DNA of 64,000 nt from Bacillus sp. SA1-12 (GTDB taxonomy: Bacteria; Bacillota; Bacilli; Bacillales; Bacillaceae): assembly GCF_000981385.1 (NCBI RefSeq), contig NZ_LATZ01000013.1, forward strand, positions 24,001 to 88,000, given 5' to 3'. Position numbers and translations under genes: made by a program. A model generated the notes under the pieces. The model worked only from the letters and a program-made list of their open reading frames with translations, did no database searches and was not told where the DNA came from. This document shows positions 7,331-16,614 of this stretch, piece after piece; position 1 is the stretch's first letter; each line of letters starts with the position of its first letter.

Positions 7331-9004
7331 CTAATCGGCCTTCCAAAGCTCTACACGTTTTTTGACAAGCTTTGTGTATTCCTTTTCTGCCTCTTCTACA
7401 CCTGCTTTTTCTAAATCCTTCATAAAAGTGTTCCACACTTTATCAAAGTCTTCTGGTTTAGCAAGAATGGCCTCTGGGATCCGTTTTTTCACTATATCTA
7501 AAGATTTTTGCATTATAACCTCTAAATCCGAGCCAGCTTCAACAGGAATATTGTAGGCTGCTCCCCATGGCTTCACTGGGAATTCTTCCTTTTGCGGATA
7601 GAAGTCTTTCCACATTTCTACTCCATAATTATTTAAAACTTCTTTTTCAACATCTGTATAGGAATTTTTAATTTGATCAGGACTTGCAATTGAATATGTT
7701 TGTCCTGTTGAATCTGTTACACCATCCCCATAATAAGGGGCAAAACCTTTTAGGACACCAATTCCGGTTTCTTTTACATAGTTTGCATTATTGTTGCGTT
7801 TTTTCATCTCTTCTTCAGAGATGAGGCGCTTACCGTCAACAATTTCGTAATGCTCTCCTTCAATTCCCCATTGCTGTAGAATTTGCCCTTCTTCTGATGC
7901 TAAGTAATCAAGGAATTTTATCGCTCGGACAGGATCTTCGCAATCAACAGAAATTCCTATTCCCCATCCGCCAAGATAACCTGTATCTTGGAAGTTAGGA
8001 TGCTTATATTCTTCAGTCAATGTTACAGGGTACATGCCATGCATTCGTTCATGCTTTCCTGCTTCCCTGAGTGCACGCTCAGCATCTGCAACTTCCCAAT
8101 CAGTGTCAATCAGCCCCAGAACACGGCCAGATGAGATTTTTGCTAAATATTGATCATATTTTTGCACAAAGCTTTCTTGATCTAATAACCCTTCCGCATT
8201 CATATGATTCAGCCAACGGAAGTACTCCTTTTCATCCGGCCTGCGGTAGTGCATTGTTGCCTCATATGTTTCCGGGTTAATATAAAACTCTCCATCGTCG
8301 GATGCACCGGTAGCGAAAAATGCCGGATTGGTTGTTGAAATCATAATTCTCCAATCATCGGCCAGTAAAGATAAGCCAAGTGTCGGCTGCCCATCGATTG
8401 TTGGGTGCTTTTCTTTGTATTCTCTTATTGCATTTTCAAAATCCTTCACCGTTCTGATTTCGGGATAGCCTAATTCCTTTACAACTTCATGCTGGAGCAT
8501 AAAGCCCGTTCCAGGAGTCCAATACGTATGATCAACTGGAGAAGTTGGCAAGATATAGATTGATTGGTCCTCATTACTCCACTTTAAACGATTAAAATAT
8601 TCACCATATATCTTTTTTAGGTTAGGCGCATGCTCTTCAATCAGATCTGTTAAATCAATTAAAGCTCCTGCTTCAACTAATGTACCTGCAGAACCCTTCG
8701 GCAAGATTAAGTCTGGATATTCTCCGCTTGCAGCCATTAACGGAATTTTCTGTTCTCCACCGCCAACATCAAATTCAGCATTTATTGTTACACCTGTTTC
8801 TTCAATAACTTTTTTGCTTACTGGGCTCTCCATATTATCCCACTGTGAATGTGGATCGGCACTGAATAAAGAGAAGGTAACCGGACCATCTGAACTCCTG
8901 CTGTCTGTCTTATTTTTCGACGCACTTTCATTACTGCAGCCTGTAATCGCTAGAACACATGTCAGCAGAAGACTGGCGACTATTTTCTGTGTTTTTCCAC
9001 CCAT
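7331..9004 (-). CDS. Lipoprotein solute-binding protein of the LplA type (ABC sugar transport)
   Basis: A 557-residue extracellular family 1 binding protein. The signal peptide ends in LAITGC with the lipidated cysteine at residue 23. The large size, the motifs PVTFSLFSADPHSQWDNME and GVTINAEFDVGGGEQKIPL, and the partner two-component system place it with the LplA/YtcQ group that captures complex carbohydrates for CUT1-type importers. It lies about 250 bases downstream of the YesMN-type system and is probably a target of it. No LplB/YtcP-type permease genes occur nearby, so it must work with permeases encoded elsewhere. The ligand is unknown; the alpha-xylosidase nearby hints at xyloglucan-type oligosaccharides. 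Confidence 0.85.
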   Translation of the reverse strand: MGGKTQKIVASLLLTCVLAITGCSNESASKNKTDSRSSDGPVTFSLFSADPHSQWDNMESPVSKKVIEETGVTINAEFDVGGGEQKIPLMAASGEYPDLILPKGSAGTLVEAGALIDLTDLIEEHAPNLKKIYGEYFNRLKWSNEDQSIYILPTSPVDHTYWTPGTGFMLQHEVVKELGYPEIRTVKDFENAIREYKEKHPTIDGQPTLGLSLLADDWRIMISTTNPAFFATGASDDGEFYINPETYEATMHYRRPDEKEYFRWLNHMNAEGLLDQESFVQKYDQYLAKISSGRVLGLIDTDWEVADAERALREAGKHERMHGMYPVTLTEEYKHPNFQDTGYLGGWGIGISVDCEDPVRAIKFLDYLASEEGQILQQWGIEGEHYEIVDGKRLISEEEMKKRNNNANYVKETGIGVLKGFAPYYGDGVTDSTGQTYSIASPDQIKNSYTDVEKEVLNNYGVEMWKDFYPQKEEFPVKPWGAAYNIPVEAGSDLEVIMQKSLDIVKKRIPEAILAKPEDFDKVWNTFMKDLEKAGVEEAEKEYTKLVKKRVELWKAD

Positions 9005-9256
9005 GTTTATTTTCTCCCCTATTCGCCATTATAAGTGATAGCACATTTCAACCTATTTATGACTCATACACTCTGTCGTGCTTCTAAAAAACCGCTTTTT
9101 CTGAATGCGCTTTCTATTCATCCTCTAACCCATCCCCTCCGATCTACACTTTTATCATAGCGAAATTTTAACCTTATCAATACCCGCTAGATTTAGAGAG
9201 AATTCAGGTCAATATTAGAGGTGAAGCTGTTAGTTGGGGACTGTCCCCCTGCTTTT

Positions 9257-10783
9257 TTATTCTTCCTTACGAAAGGAGGACGGGGAGAGGCCAACATATT
9301 TTTTGAATTTGCGATGAAAATAGTCAACATTTGCGTATCCTATTTTTTCTGCAACTTCATAGACTTTGTAGCCTTTTAGTAACAGCTGCTTTCCATTTTC
9401 GATTCTTACTTTATCAAGATACGTATTAAAGTATTCACCTGTATGGTTTTTAAAAAGCTTTCCTAAGTAAGCACTGTTGTAGTTAAATACATCTGCTAAG
9501 GTTTCTAATCGTAAGTTTTGATTAAACTCCTTGTGGATTAAATCGGTCATTTTTTTGAGCGTCACATCTGTTTGTCCATTATCAAAACACTTGATCATTT
9601 TTTTAAACTGGTTCAGGATAAATTCCTTGATTGTTAGAATGCTTTGCATCGCGAAGATGTCACCACCGTTTGACCCCAGCGGGTAAAGAACGGAATGCAT
9701 TTTCTCGTTTGCTAGCAGAAGCTTATTAAATGTCGCAGTGTATAGGTGAAATACATGCTTTTTTACTTCCTGTTCCGACTCATTTCGGCCAATTAGGTCA
9801 TCGACAAGCTCCATGACGATTTTTTCACATGCTTCGATATTGGCAATATCAATTGAATAATACAGCCTTTCCACATAGGATTCAGTAGGAAACCTGCTTT
9901 CAGATATAGCCTCAAAGGCAGTATCAGATAAATCTTTTGACACCTGGCTTGTTATCAATGGTCCTCCCATATGGAAAAATTCCCTTTCAAGCAGGATGGC
10001 AGCGGTTTTATATGATTGATGAATATCCTTTGGCTTGTAGACTTTTTCACCGATTGAAGGCAGCAGATGGAACTCTTCCATAAAGTGAAGAAGCTGAAGA
10101 TATTGTTTATCACATCTATATTTAGAGAGAAAATCATCCTTAAAAAGAATGATAAGCTTCCCTTTGTTCACTAGAACATATCCGCGATTATTTTTTTCGA
10201 TTAGTGTTTTCACCTTATCTTTTATGTCATGGTGGTGTTTTAATGAAGCCATGAATACCTGATATGCAGAGGATGTTAGCCCATATCGCTGACAACGCAT
10301 GTCAAATTCCAGCTTAGTAAATTCATCCACTCCCTTTAAAAGGTTGGTTAAGAACTCTTCACGCTTTTTTCCAAAATCATCTTCAATTAAATGATGAAGC
10401 TTCTGTTTGTCTTGCAGTTTTTTATAAACCACCCCTAAACAATCGATTAATTCGTCCTCATCAAGCGGCTTTAATAAGTAGCCATCACACTGACAACCAA
10501 GCGCCTTTTTTGCATATTCAAAATCGGCATAACCGCTTAAGATAATAAAATGCACGTATTTATTTTCTCCTCTTATCTTTTCAATTAGATTCAGGCCATC
10601 CATTTCCGGCATGCGAATATCAACAATCATTAAATCTGGTGAATGATGCTTGTATTTTTCTAAGCCGTCCCGGCCATTTTTGGCTATGTCAATTACTTGA
10701 AATCCAAATTCTCCCCATGGTATTAGTGTTCTTAATCCTTCCCTGATCATTGGCTCATCATCAACAATGATCACTTTATACAT
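9257..10783 (-). CDS. YesN-type response regulator with AraC output domain
   Basis: A 508-residue response regulator. The N-terminal receiver (residues 1-120) has the acidic pair in IIVDDEP, the phospho-acceptor Asp in LMIVDIRMPEMDG and the conserved Lys in LLKPLDEDE. A long linker domain follows, and the last 100 residues form an AraC helix-turn-helix pair (LETLADVFNYNSAYLGKLFK, then VAEKIGYANVDYFHRKFKKY). The start at 10783 is chosen because the kinase gene upstream stops at 10776, and GGGGGG sits just before this ATG; the genes overlap by eight bases. Such regulators control carbohydrate transporters in Bacillus and Paenibacillus. Confidence 0.9.
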   Translation of the reverse strand: MYKVIIVDDEPMIREGLRTLIPWGEFGFQVIDIAKNGRDGLEKYKHHSPDLMIVDIRMPEMDGLNLIEKIRGENKYVHFIILSGYADFEYAKKALGCQCDGYLLKPLDEDELIDCLGVVYKKLQDKQKLHHLIEDDFGKKREEFLTNLLKGVDEFTKLEFDMRCQRYGLTSSAYQVFMASLKHHHDIKDKVKTLIEKNNRGYVLVNKGKLIILFKDDFLSKYRCDKQYLQLLHFMEEFHLLPSIGEKVYKPKDIHQSYKTAAILLEREFFHMGGPLITSQVSKDLSDTAFEAISESRFPTESYVERLYYSIDIANIEACEKIVMELVDDLIGRNESEQEVKKHVFHLYTATFNKLLLANEKMHSVLYPLGSNGGDIFAMQSILTIKEFILNQFKKMIKCFDNGQTDVTLKKMTDLIHKEFNQNLRLETLADVFNYNSAYLGKLFKNHTGEYFNTYLDKVRIENGKQLLLKGYKVYEVAEKIGYANVDYFHRKFKKYVGLSPSSFRKEE

Positions 10784-12578
10784 TTTCATCCCCCCGCGGC
10801 ATATTAAACTGAATTTTTGTTCCTTTCCCTTCTTGACTATCAATCATTAGCCCGCTTTGTTTACCATAAGTGAGCTGCAGTCGATTATGAACGTTCAGCA
10901 AACCAATTCTATTGCCATTTCCCTCATGATGTTCAGCTAACATATGAATAATTTCATTTAATCTTTCTTCTTTCATCCCGCTCCCGTTATCCTCCACGGT
11001 AACCGTTAAAAATTCCGCAATTACTTTTGTTTTTATCAGGATCATTCCGCCATCTTCTCTGTCTTCTAATCCATGGATAACGGCATTTTCCACTAAAGGC
11101 TGAATAATAAGCGGCAAAATTTTCATATTTTCAGAGAGTGGATCAATGCTAAGCTCATAGTTTAAGCGATTTTCATAACGGAATTTCTGAATCTCCAAAT
11201 AACATCTGACCATTTCGATTTCGCTGCTTAACGGAATCTTGCTGCCTCCAACTTCAAGGCTTTTCCTCATTAACTTTCCTAACTGTTTTACCACCTTCGC
11301 TATTTCCTTTTCGCCTTTCATATGGGACTTCATTCTAATTGATTCAAGAGTGTTAAATAAAAAATGCGGATTGATTTGACTCGCCATCATTTTTAGCTTG
11401 ATTTCATTTTGACTCATCTCTAAAGCATTTTTTTGTTTCGTCGTTTCTTCTACTTGATCGATCAGTCCGTGGATATTTTCCACCATATTGTTGAATTGCT
11501 TGGATAATTGACCAATCTCATCATCGCCATCAACAACAATCCTGGTCGATAAATCTCCTGCGGAAAGGCGATTAATATTCTGACTTAAATTTGAAAGACG
11601 TTTTGATAGAAGCCATGAAACAGAGGTGATTAAAATAACAGCAATAATTACTCCAATTAATGTTACCGCTGCTCCCAACATACTTAATTTATTTGCATCC
11701 TTCACGATATGCTTGTCCGTTACAATAGAAATAATCCTAAGCTGGTTTTGACTCATCTCAGGGAGAAGATTATCAACAATAATTTGTGATGATTCGCCGT
11801 TTATCTCTCCATTTATGACTGCTGGTTGATTTTTAATTTTATGCTTTGGATCAATGATTTCGTATAACCCTTTTCCAACGATGTGTGGTTGATTGGCAGA
11901 AATAATAAAATTGCTTTCATCTACGATCATCGTCAAAAAGGGCTCCTGCTGTAATATCTTTTTTAATTGTCTAGGATCAATTGTAATAACGAGAGTTCCG
12001 TGTGTTTTTTGCTCTAAAAAGTTAATCCTTTTTACTAGACTTAAATAATAATGGTTAGCTTTTGTTTCATCTGCAAGGTAGTACCAACGGTTAAATCCTG
12101 GTTCACTTACTGAATGGCCAAACCAAAAAAGGTTCCTTTCTTCCTCCCCTACCGGGATAAACTCCCAATTATTAATCAAAGTTGGATTGTCCATATAAAA
12201 CTTAATATTGTAAATCTCCGGGTAGTACTGTAAAAAATAATCAAACGTACGGTAATCACGATAGGCTTTAACCACTTCATAGGTTGATTTATAGGAGGTA
12301 TTGACTAACTCACTCAATCTCTGGTCAAATTGCAGATTATTTGAGATATAAATAGGTACATTTAAGATTTCTGCTGTCCTCTTTTTTACTCGCTCCACAT
12401 TCACTTGCGATTGCTCAATTGCATCCTTTACAGCATTATCTCTAAGTTCATAGGTTAAAAATAAACCAACAACCATAATCGGGATAAAAACAACAACAAT
12501 AAATGTAAAAATTAATTTGTCGCGTAATTTCATATTATTTATGGTCTTAATAAATAAAATTTCGATATTTTTTCTCAC
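10776..12578 (-). CDS. YesM-type sensor histidine kinase
   Basis: A 600-residue membrane kinase. A first membrane helix (about residues 24-44) is followed by an extracellular sensor of some 250 residues, a second helix (about 300-325), HAMP (about 326-378), the His_kinase domain with the phospho-accepting His in ASQINPHFLFNTLESI, and an ATPase domain with ENAVIHGLED and DNGSGM. The start is a GTG at 12578, eight bases after AAGGGG. It is co-transcribed with the response regulator. A cre-like site at 12597-12610 directly before the start suggests carbon catabolite control by CcpA. Confidence 0.92.
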   Translation of the reverse strand: MRKNIEILFIKTINNMKLRDKLIFTFIVVVFIPIMVVGLFLTYELRDNAVKDAIEQSQVNVERVKKRTAEILNVPIYISNNLQFDQRLSELVNTSYKSTYEVVKAYRDYRTFDYFLQYYPEIYNIKFYMDNPTLINNWEFIPVGEEERNLFWFGHSVSEPGFNRWYYLADETKANHYYLSLVKRINFLEQKTHGTLVITIDPRQLKKILQQEPFLTMIVDESNFIISANQPHIVGKGLYEIIDPKHKIKNQPAVINGEINGESSQIIVDNLLPEMSQNQLRIISIVTDKHIVKDANKLSMLGAAVTLIGVIIAVILITSVSWLLSKRLSNLSQNINRLSAGDLSTRIVVDGDDEIGQLSKQFNNMVENIHGLIDQVEETTKQKNALEMSQNEIKLKMMASQINPHFLFNTLESIRMKSHMKGEKEIAKVVKQLGKLMRKSLEVGGSKIPLSSEIEMVRCYLEIQKFRYENRLNYELSIDPLSENMKILPLIIQPLVENAVIHGLEDREDGGMILIKTKVIAEFLTVTVEDNGSGMKEERLNEIIHMLAEHHEGNGNRIGLLNVHNRLQLTYGKQSGLMIDSQEGKGTKIQFNMPRGDENV

Positions 12579-12596
12579 AGTGAGGTCCCCTTGGAT

Positions 12597-12610
12597 AGTA
12601 AGCGCTTACA
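12597..12610. promoter_or_regulatory. Candidate cre site (CcpA) before the YesMN-type operon
   Basis: AGTAAGCGCTTACA differs from the cre consensus TGWNANCGNTNWCA only at its first base and is a near-perfect palindrome. It lies 19 bases upstream of the kinase start, a position where CcpA would block transcription. Confidence 0.65.
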
Positions 12611-12801
12611 AATTTAAAATGTTTAGTTCTATTATATCGTATAGGTAAAAGTCCGTAGGAAAAAGAATCCGTACCATTTTTAACAAGTTTTCATGTTAAA
12701 ATTAGTGAATGGAAAAATAAGTTCCATTACGAATGATAATCATTTATGCTCTGATTTTTCTTTATTCTACTAACAACAAAGTCTATGAAAATAGCCATTA
12801 A

Positions 12802-12836
12802 AGCCCCCACATGGTGACCATGCAGGGGCTGTTTTT
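12802..12836. terminator. Hairpin after the alpha-xylosidase gene
   Basis: AGCCCCCACATGG (12802-12814) pairs with CCATGCAGGGGCT (12818-12830). The best T-run (TTTTT, 12832-12836) is on the plus-strand side; on the minus strand only TTT follows. It lies immediately after the stop of the gene ending at 12843 and is its likely terminator despite the weak T-run. Confidence 0.6.
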
Positions 12837-12842
12837 CCTTAA

Positions 12843-15164
12843 TTACAATCTAACTTCAATTGTTGTGACACCTTCGTCAGGCAGCAATCTTAATCCAAAT
12901 TCATTGGCTTCTGCTTTTGCACCGTTTACTGAGACAACTTGATCGATTCCACGCAATAGCACACTCCAAGGTTTATCCGTTTCTGTAACTTCTAATGTCA
13001 TAATAGTTGACTCTCTTACTGCCGAAAATGTCACTTCCTGTTTCTTCTGTTCAGAATAAATGGAGGTTTCTGTACGGTTTCCTTCACCCAGCTCAAACAA
13101 ATGGAACTCAACACCATCTGTATAATCATAATCTGGTTTCTCGGAAACAGAGCCCATGGCAATCACTGAATTCTCCCGAACAAATAATGGGATGCTTAAA
13201 TAATCATGATGTTCTTTCCGCCATACACCACCATCTGCCTTTTCACCAGTTAATAGATTGGTCCACTTCCCTTGCGGCAGATAGTAATGCGCCAATCCCT
13301 TTTCATTAAAAATAGGGGCCACCAGCAGTGAATCACCAAGCATGTATTGCCGGTCTAAATACGCACAGGATGGGTCCTCATGAAATTCTAATACCATGGA
13401 ACGCATCATTGGCACTCCTGTTTCAGCGGCTTCATTTGCCTGCTTGTAAAGATATGGCATTAATCGGCATTTAAGTTTCGTAAAGAAACGAAGAACATCA
13501 ACGGATTCCTCATCATACAGCCATGGAACCCTGTAGGATCTGCTGCCATGAAGGCGGCTGTGGCTTGATAAAAGACCGAACGCAATCCACCGCTTATATA
13601 CATCAGCCGTTGAATTGCTTTCAAACCCGCCAATATCATGACTCCAAAATCCAAAGCCTGACATGCCCAGAGACAAGCCGCCGCGCAGACTTTCAGCCAT
13701 TGATGGATAAGTAGCTGCACAATCTCCTCCCCAATGTACAGGGAATTGCTGACTTCCCGCAGTAGCCGAACGTGCAAATAAAACAGCTTCTCCTTTTTCT
13801 TTTTCCTCTTCCAATACATCAAAGACAACTTTGTTATAAAGGAATGTGTAGTAATTATGCATTTTCATCGGATCGGAACCGTCATAATAAATGACATCCG
13901 TCGGGATTCTCTCGCCAAAATCTGTCTTAAAGCTATCAACGCCCATTTGTACAAGGCGGCGAAGCTTGCTGGCATACCATTCACAAGCTTGAGGGTTGGT
14001 AAAATCAACAACCCCCATCCCCGGCTGCCATAAATCCCACTGCCAAACATCACCATTTTCTTTCATCAGCAAATAACCATTTTCTACTGCTTCATCAAAC
14101 AAACGGGAACGCTGAGCAATATATGGGTTAATCCAAACACATATTTTCAGGCCCTTGTCCTTTAAGCGCTGCAGCATTTGTTCTGGTTCCGGGAAGATTC
14201 GTTCATCCCATTCAAAATTGCACCACTCAAATTCCTTCATCCAGAAGCAATCAAAATGGAAAACATGAACTGGTAAATCACGCTCTGCCATGCCATCGAT
14301 AAACTGATTGACAGTTGCTTCATCATAATTCGTTGTGAATGAAGTTGATAACCATAGACCAAATGTCCATGCCGGAGGTAAAGCTGGCTTTCCTGTTAAT
14401 TCGGTATAGCCTTCAATCACCTTTTTCATCGAGGAACCCCCAATTAAAAAGTAATCAAGATGCTGTCCAGTGACACTAAACTGCACCTTTGAAACATTTT
14501 CCGATGCGATTTCAAACGACACCAATTCAGGATGGTTCACAAACACACCATAATTTTTATTTGATAGATAAAAAGGAATATTTTTATAAGATTGCTCTGT
14601 GTTTGTTCCTCCATCTTTGTTCCAAATATCTACCACCTGGCCATTTTTTACAAATGGTGTAAATCGTTCACCTAGCCCATAAATATATTCATCAGGTTCT
14701 ACGTCAAGCTGCTCTCTCATGTACACGCTTTCATCCTGTGAAAGAATATGAGCGATACTTTTATAACCGCTTGATGTTATTTTTTCACCGTTATATTCAT
14801 ACGTAATTTCCCAATTTCCTTCTTTTTGAATCTTTACCGATAAAGCTCCGCTCGTTAACGATGCCACAGCTTCCGTTTCCTCAATTAAAACTGCATGCCC
14901 ATCTTGTTTGTTCGTCTCAAAATGCGGCCCCCGCTTTTTTGTGCCTTTATGATGATAAATCTGAACACGGATCACATCATTTAAAGGCGCTGAAAAATTC
15001 ACCTCAAGTAATGGTGTATCAAGCTGGCCCGAACGGTTTACTATTTGCCTTGGTGATGCAAGGACAGTAAGTGAATGATGGTGCTGAATCACTTCATGTA
15101 CCTCTACGGCACTGATAAGTTGGTATTCCTTCCTCGTTAACCATTGCCCATCTGAAAACTTCAT
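12843..15164 (-). CDS. yicI: Alpha-xylosidase, glycoside hydrolase family 31 (YicI-like)
   Basis: The 773-residue enzyme matches E. coli YicI in length and motifs. The catalytic nucleophile is D415 in SFKTDFGER and the acid/base is D481 in HWGGDCAATY. Substrate-site motifs FHFDCFWMKEFEWCNFEWDE and FWSHDIGGFE are present. It removes alpha-xylosyl residues such as isoprimeverose from xyloglucan fragments. There is no signal peptide, so it acts in the cytoplasm on imported oligosaccharides. It is divergent from an AraC regulator with a cupin domain, which probably controls it. Confidence 0.92.
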   Translation of the reverse strand: MKFSDGQWLTRKEYQLISAVEVHEVIQHHHSLTVLASPRQIVNRSGQLDTPLLEVNFSAPLNDVIRVQIYHHKGTKKRGPHFETNKQDGHAVLIEETEAVASLTSGALSVKIQKEGNWEITYEYNGEKITSSGYKSIAHILSQDESVYMREQLDVEPDEYIYGLGERFTPFVKNGQVVDIWNKDGGTNTEQSYKNIPFYLSNKNYGVFVNHPELVSFEIASENVSKVQFSVTGQHLDYFLIGGSSMKKVIEGYTELTGKPALPPAWTFGLWLSTSFTTNYDEATVNQFIDGMAERDLPVHVFHFDCFWMKEFEWCNFEWDERIFPEPEQMLQRLKDKGLKICVWINPYIAQRSRLFDEAVENGYLLMKENGDVWQWDLWQPGMGVVDFTNPQACEWYASKLRRLVQMGVDSFKTDFGERIPTDVIYYDGSDPMKMHNYYTFLYNKVVFDVLEEEKEKGEAVLFARSATAGSQQFPVHWGGDCAATYPSMAESLRGGLSLGMSGFGFWSHDIGGFESNSTADVYKRWIAFGLLSSHSRLHGSRSYRVPWLYDEESVDVLRFFTKLKCRLMPYLYKQANEAAETGVPMMRSMVLEFHEDPSCAYLDRQYMLGDSLLVAPIFNEKGLAHYYLPQGKWTNLLTGEKADGGVWRKEHHDYLSIPLFVRENSVIAMGSVSEKPDYDYTDGVEFHLFELGEGNRTETSIYSEQKKQEVTFSAVRESTIMTLEVTETDKPWSVLLRGIDQVVSVNGAKAEANEFGLRLLPDEGVTTIEVRL

Positions 15165-15302
15165 AACTGGATCACCCTTTCAATACGATTGAATACAAGC
15201 TTATTCTTGATTATAATAATAATGATTAATAACGAGCTAATCTTGATGATTTCTGTTATTTTATATAACAATTCTGATCTTTTTTAATTGGGGTGAAGAA
15301 AT

Positions 15303-16172
15303 TTGGAAAATGATCGATTGTTAGAGGATCGGTTGCACGGGAATTCTATGTTTCCATTAAAGGTCTATATGGTTGATTATGTAAGTGGAAATGCGATTAT
15401 TAATTGCCATTGGCATCCTGAGATGGAATTCATTTATATGGAGGAAGGTGCAGCTGTGTTTCAAATCGGCGAACAATCTCTTACCCTTAACGCGGGTGAA
15501 GCGCTCTTTATACCAAGCGGACAGCTCCACTCAGCATATCCTATCGACAATACGCCATTTCAGTTACATGCGATTGTCTTTCATGCTGATCTTATTACCA
15601 GCAATTCATATGACACCATTCAAAATCAGTTCATTGATTTTATTAGCAGTCCAAATTCCTTCACTCCCGGCATCATTCAGGGTGAAGTCCAATGGATGGA
15701 GAAGATGTTAACTTCTCTGAAGATAATTATTCAGTTGTTTCATCGTAAAGAGCCTGTTTATGAACTCTCAATTAAGGCTCACCTACTCTTGCTTATAGCC
15801 GATATGATCAAAAACAATCAGAGGGATTATAAAGGGAAAAACCAACAGGATTCGGTTAAAATTAACCGGATTAAACAGGTTATTCAATACATTGAACAGC
15901 ATTATCATGAGAAATTAACGATTCAAGAGCTCGCCAGCATCGTTCAAATGAGTGAGGGCCATTTTAGCAGGTTTTTCAAGGCATTTGTCAGAATGACTCC
16001 TGTAGAATATATGAACACACTTAGAATAAATAAAGCTGCAAAGCTATTAAGAGAAACAGACCGTCGAATCATAGATGTATCAATGGAGGTTGGCTTTGAT
16101 AATCCAAGTTATTTTATCAAAACCTTTAAACAGCAAAAAAGCTGTACACCATCTGAATTTCGGAAGTTATAA
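15303..16172 (+). CDS. AraC-family regulator with N-terminal cupin domain
   Basis: A 289-residue regulator. An N-terminal sugar-binding cupin (about residues 20-90) contains WHPEMEFIYMEEG and GEALFIPSGQLHSAYP. The C-terminal AraC DNA-binding domain (about 190-289) has two helix-turn-helices: LTIQELASIVQMSEGHFSRF and IIDVSMEVGFDNPSYFIKTF. The TTG start follows GGGGTGAAG. Divergence from the alpha-xylosidase gene, 138 bases away, makes that gene the likely target with an oligosaccharide as inducer. Confidence 0.88.
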   Translation: MENDRLLEDRLHGNSMFPLKVYMVDYVSGNAIINCHWHPEMEFIYMEEGAAVFQIGEQSLTLNAGEALFIPSGQLHSAYPIDNTPFQLHAIVFHADLITSNSYDTIQNQFIDFISSPNSFTPGIIQGEVQWMEKMLTSLKIIIQLFHRKEPVYELSIKAHLLLLIADMIKNNQRDYKGKNQQDSVKINRIKQVIQYIEQHYHEKLTIQELASIVQMSEGHFSRFFKAFVRMTPVEYMNTLRINKAAKLLRETDRRIIDVSMEVGFDNPSYFIKTFKQQKSCTPSEFRKL

Positions 16173-16305
16173 AGTGAGACATCCATAAGTGGGGTTTTCT
16201 CGAAATACAGGAAGTAAAAGAACCTGCTTATCACCCAGACGCAACGACCTATAGTCAGCCATCGCTCACTCAGGGTTAAATAAAATTATGGAACTATACG
16301 GGCAG

Positions 16306-16314
16306 TTATCCACA
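16306..16314 (+). promoter_or_regulatory. DnaA box (TTATCCACA)
   Basis: Perfect match to the DnaA consensus TTATNCACA. It is the outlying member of a cluster whose other boxes lie at 16548-16605, and it sits beside the inverted repeat ACGGGCAGT...ACTGCCCGT (16299-16307 and about 16358-16366). Confidence 0.55.
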
Positions 16315-16343
16315 ACCTTGCTCCTTAATCCCAATTGAATATT

Positions 16344-16381
16344 GAAGCGGGGTTTTACTGCCCGTTAAGATTGGAATGAAC
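16344..16381. repeat. Short dispersed repeat, GGGGTTTTACTGCCCGTTAAG type (copy 1)
   Basis: GAAGCGGGGTTTTACTGCCC and the following GTTAAGATTGGAATGAAC closely resemble the sequence at 20566-20608 (CAAGCAGTGGGATTTTACTG, then TCCTTTAAGTTTGGAGAAGAAC). Both lie in gene-free sequence. Confidence 0.45.
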
Positions 16382-16465
16382 ATAATGCACATGCGTCTAA
16401 AATAGACTCGGGCAAATATTTAGAATAAAAGGTGCTCTTTGCTATCCAGACACTGAAATATTCTA

Positions 16466-16505
16466 TACAAAAAAGGCAGCTGCTACCAAAAGGTATTGCT
16501 GCCTT
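16466..16505 (-). terminator. Rho-independent terminator of the esterase gene
   Basis: AAGGCAGC (16473-16480) and GCTGCCTT (16498-16505) pair, with TACC/GGTA extending the stem. On the minus strand TTTTTTG follows. The DnaA boxes lie between this terminator and the esterase stop at 16615. Confidence 0.75.
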
Positions 16506-16547
16506 ACAACTATTCAAAACAAATTCCATGTAAAGTGTTTACATTTC

Positions 16548-16605
16548 TGTGGATAAAACAGTTGATATGTGAATATCTTGTGGATAACCTATGTAGTTAT
16601 CCACT
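16548..16605. promoter_or_regulatory. Cluster of four DnaA boxes
   Basis: Within 58 bases there are TGTGGATAA (16548-16556, perfect, reverse), TGTGAATAT (16568-16576, one mismatch), TGTGGATAA (16579-16587, perfect) and TTATCCACT (16597-16605, one mismatch). With the box at 16306 this makes five DnaA sites in 300 bases, in the 3' flank of the esterase gene and away from dnaA/dnaN genes. A DnaA-titrating or initiation-regulating locus, like the DnaA-box clusters of B. subtilis, is the most likely reading. Confidence 0.6.
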
Positions 16606-16614
16606 TTTTCTTCC

